Shown in pieces: positions 5,731 through 6,686 of a DNA stretch of 6,686 bases; position 1 is the stretch's first letter; the number at the start of each line of letters is the position of its first letter. A program made the position numbers and the translations under genes. The DNA comes from Clostridia bacterium (GTDB lineage: Bacteria > Bacillota_A > Clostridia > Oscillospirales > QAKW01). The notes beneath the pieces were generated by a model. The model saw only the letters and a program-made list of their open reading frames with translations, did no database searches and was not told the DNA's origin. The stretch covers positions 1 through 6,686 of the forward strand of contig JAFQKO010000014.1 in NCBI GenBank assembly GCA_017396865.1, written 5' to 3'.

Positions 5731-6276
5731 TTGAAATCTCCCATTAACTATACCGTAATGCCCTGGATGGACAGCGTGGTGATCGGCTACATTGTGCCGA
5801 TTGCGATCGCCGTTATTCTGGCATTCAGCATCTTTGCCTTTTTCTTCCGCAGGCACAACATGACCATGCGGCGCGGCTCCTTCGCGCTGATCACCAACAC
5901 CGTTTGGATCACCATGCTCAACCTCTGCGTTTTCTGCCTCGCCTTTTGGCAATGGGCGTTCCTGATCGCAACGATCCTTTCTCTGCTGTTCGTTTCGGTG
6001 ATCCGCCACGAGCTGAAAACCGCCTACGACGATGAGCTGGGCGGACGTTGGGGCCTGTTCCCCGCCATCCGTACCATCCGCGGCGAAGCGTTCGCTGATC
6101 TTTCGGTGGAGGAGCAGCTTGCCTATAAGGAAAAGGTGGTTCCCTATCAGTTCCATTGGTACTATTTTGTGCCGATTACGGTGCTGGTGCCGTTTTGTAT
6201 TATTCTCAGCTTGGATCTGCTGGGTGTTGCCGACTATATCTTCGAAGTTTACTACTTCCCCCTCCCCGCCATATAG
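5731..6276 (+). CDS. Uncharacterised four-helix membrane protein, TTG start
   Basis: The family of this 181-residue protein is not recognised. Four membrane helices are likely: about 17-39 (VIGYIVPIAIAVILAF...), 50-72, 74-92 and 143-163. A soluble loop of about 50 residues between helices 3 and 4 contains DDELGGRWGLFPAIRTIRGEAF and an acidic-basic SVEEQLAYKEK stretch. Basic RRHNMTMRR (40-48) between helices 1 and 2 suggests a cytoplasmic loop. The TTG start is chosen because AAGGTG lies about 5 nt upstream and the frame has no earlier start; ATG at codon 10 (5758) lacks a ribosome site. It follows the GDPD gene by 58 nt. Codon use matches its neighbours. A real gene is likely; the function is unknown. 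Confidence 0.75.
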   Translation: MKSPINYTVMPWMDSVVIGYIVPIAIAVILAFSIFAFFFRRHNMTMRRGSFALITNTVWITMLNLCVFCLAFWQWAFLIATILSLLFVSVIRHELKTAYDDELGGRWGLFPAIRTIRGEAFADLSVEEQLAYKEKVVPYQFHWYYFVPITVLVPFCIILSLDLLGVADYIFEVYYFPLPAI

Positions 6277-6292
6277 GGGGCGGCTCCGAAAA

Positions 6293-6333
6293 TTGCGCAA
6301 ACCGCCGAAAAGAAATTATTAGGGTTTGTGCAA
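6293..6333 (+). repeat. Inverted repeat downstream of the membrane protein gene
   Basis: TTGCGCAAACC (6293-6303) pairs with GGTTTGTGCAA (6323-6333) over 11 bp, including one G-U pair, with a 19-nt loop. No T-tract follows, so it is not a convincing terminator. It may stabilise the 3' end of the transcript. The rest of 6277-6357 is AT-rich and holds nothing else recognised. Confidence 0.35.
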
Positions 6334-6360
6334 ACTTTAAATTCCTTCCTATGAAGCTAT

Positions 6361-6425
6361 AATAAAATGAAAACTCGGCCAATTTTGGCCGAGTTTTTTC
6401 CTTATTCTTCAACAGGACTGATTAC
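6361..6425 (+). repeat. 65-bp direct repeat, copy 1
   Basis: It is identical base for base to 6622-6686, at an offset of 261 bp. It includes the whole terminator hairpin plus 26 bases beyond its T-tract. The base before each copy differs, which marks the left boundary. The right boundary is unknown because the second copy reaches the window edge. Confidence 0.9.
6370..6399 (+). terminator. Intrinsic terminator, copy 1
   Basis: AACTCGGCCAA and TTGGCCGAGTT form a stem (outer pairs 6370-6382 with 6385-6397) around a TT centre, followed by a run of T to 6399. In RNA the innermost A-U pairs probably open to give a larger loop. The A run on the left arm would let it also stop minus-strand transcripts. 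It ends the GDPD-membrane protein transcript. Confidence 0.88.
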
Positions 6426-6436
6426 TGCCCCGTTAA

Positions 6437-6631
6437 GAACAATCAAATTCATGGGTAAAATCCCATATCGTTTCCTTTTTTCAGCGGTCTGCGCCATTAT
6501 CGGAGCCATACATTGATTATGTAGAGACCTGCGGTGAACGAGAATGGATGCAGATCTCGCCGATCGCTCCCGATGGCGTATGTGATACGCTGAGAGGGGC
6601 GATCGGCGGGAAGCTGAAAAAAATAAAATGA
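6437..6631 (+). other. Open frame without a good start, possible gene remnant
   Basis: After a stop at 6434-6436 the frame stays open for 64 codons to TGA at 6629-6631, ending ISPIAPDGVCDTLRGAIGG followed by KLKKIK. The only ATG in frame (6548) would give 27 residues and has no ribosome site. The residue mix looks protein-like and a terminator follows at once, so it may be the 3' end of a lost gene. A strong hairpin (6555-6611) occupies the same bases and argues for a non-coding reading. Nothing recognisable was found in the sequence. Confidence 0.25.
6555..6611 (+). repeat. 57-nt two-part hairpin between the direct repeats
   Basis: The outer stem 6555-6570 with 6596-6611 has 16 pairs, including two G-U, around the perfect core CGCCGATCGC/GCGATCGGCG. 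A symmetric 5-by-5 internal loop follows, then an inner stem GCGTAT/ATACGC (6576-6581 with 6585-6590) with a GTG loop. No T-tract follows on either strand. It could be a structured RNA, a protein-binding palindrome or a small mobile repeat. Its role is not known. Confidence 0.5.
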
Positions 6632-6686
6632 AAACTCGGCCAATTTTGGCCGAGTTTTTTCCTTATTCTTCAACAGGACTGATTAC
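6622..6686 (+). repeat. 65-bp direct repeat, copy 2, cut by the window edge
   Basis: Identical to 6361-6425 across all 65 bases visible. It starts inside the last codons of the short open frame. Perfect identity in non-coding sequence points to a very recent event, or to an assembly effect if the source sequence ends here. Confidence 0.9.
6631..6660 (+). terminator. Intrinsic terminator, copy 2
   Basis: The same hairpin and T-tract as copy 1, with stem 6631-6643 and 6646-6658 and T run to 6660. It would stop anything transcribed through the segment between the repeats. Confidence 0.85.

Noticed and set aside
5518..6300. 260-codon open frame on the minus strand across the last membrane protein gene
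   Set aside because: It overlaps two plus-strand genes and has an antisense-type composition (His, Gln and Arg rich).
6568..6584. Near match (16 of 17) to the reverse complement of window bases 1-17
   Set aside because: A short match with one mismatch, found by eye among very many comparisons, is not far from chance; no flanking similarity supports it.
1..6686. CRISPR array, tRNA, rRNA or riboswitch
   Set aside because: No regularly spaced repeats, cloverleaf or known RNA core motifs were seen on either strand.

Overview
The window looks like the chromosome of a moderately GC-rich Firmicute, most likely a gut-type Clostridia (Oscillospirales or Christensenellales-like). This is inferred from the strong GGAG/AGGAGG ribosome binding sites, sigma-A-type promoters, U-tract terminators, and relatives recalled for the protein families. 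No rRNA, tRNA or CRISPR array was seen.

Minus-strand half (1-3167). Reading leftward, a small XRE regulator (3167-2928) ends inside its own terminator. It is followed by a promoter and a cytoplasmic GH2 beta-mannosidase-like glycosidase (2839-491). The glycosidase stop overlaps, as ATGA, the start of an IS200-like/RAYT (REP-associated tyrosine transposase) gene (494-45). The RAYT gene is broken by one in-frame TAA at codon 30. It carries within its coding sequence two inverted 28-bp copies of a GTAG-plus-palindrome element, the form of a REP sequence.

Central region (3180-4228). A divergent intergenic region holds a textbook promoter with two identical 16-bp operator sites, one touching the -35 box and one filling the -35/-10 spacer. 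It drives a second small XRE protein (3309-3572) and then a zeta-toxin-like P-loop kinase (3612-4175). The kinase has an additional promoter whose extended -10 uses the stop codon of the XRE gene. The set resembles a toxin-antitoxin or stress module: two small HTH proteins, one shared operator region and one zeta-like kinase. A strong terminator closes it.

Plus-strand right half (4233-6276). Three membrane-associated genes follow, each with its own TATAAT-type promoter element: a YgjV-family integral membrane protein, a membrane-anchored glycerophosphodiester phosphodiesterase (GDPD), and an unrecognised four-helix membrane protein with a TTG start.

Right end (6277-6686). This part has no convincing gene. 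It holds a 65-bp direct repeat carrying a complete intrinsic terminator, with copies at 6361-6425 and 6622-6686, the second running to the window edge. Between the copies are a strongly structured 57-nt inverted repeat and a short open frame without a start. A recent duplication or an assembly artefact at a sequence end are both possible.
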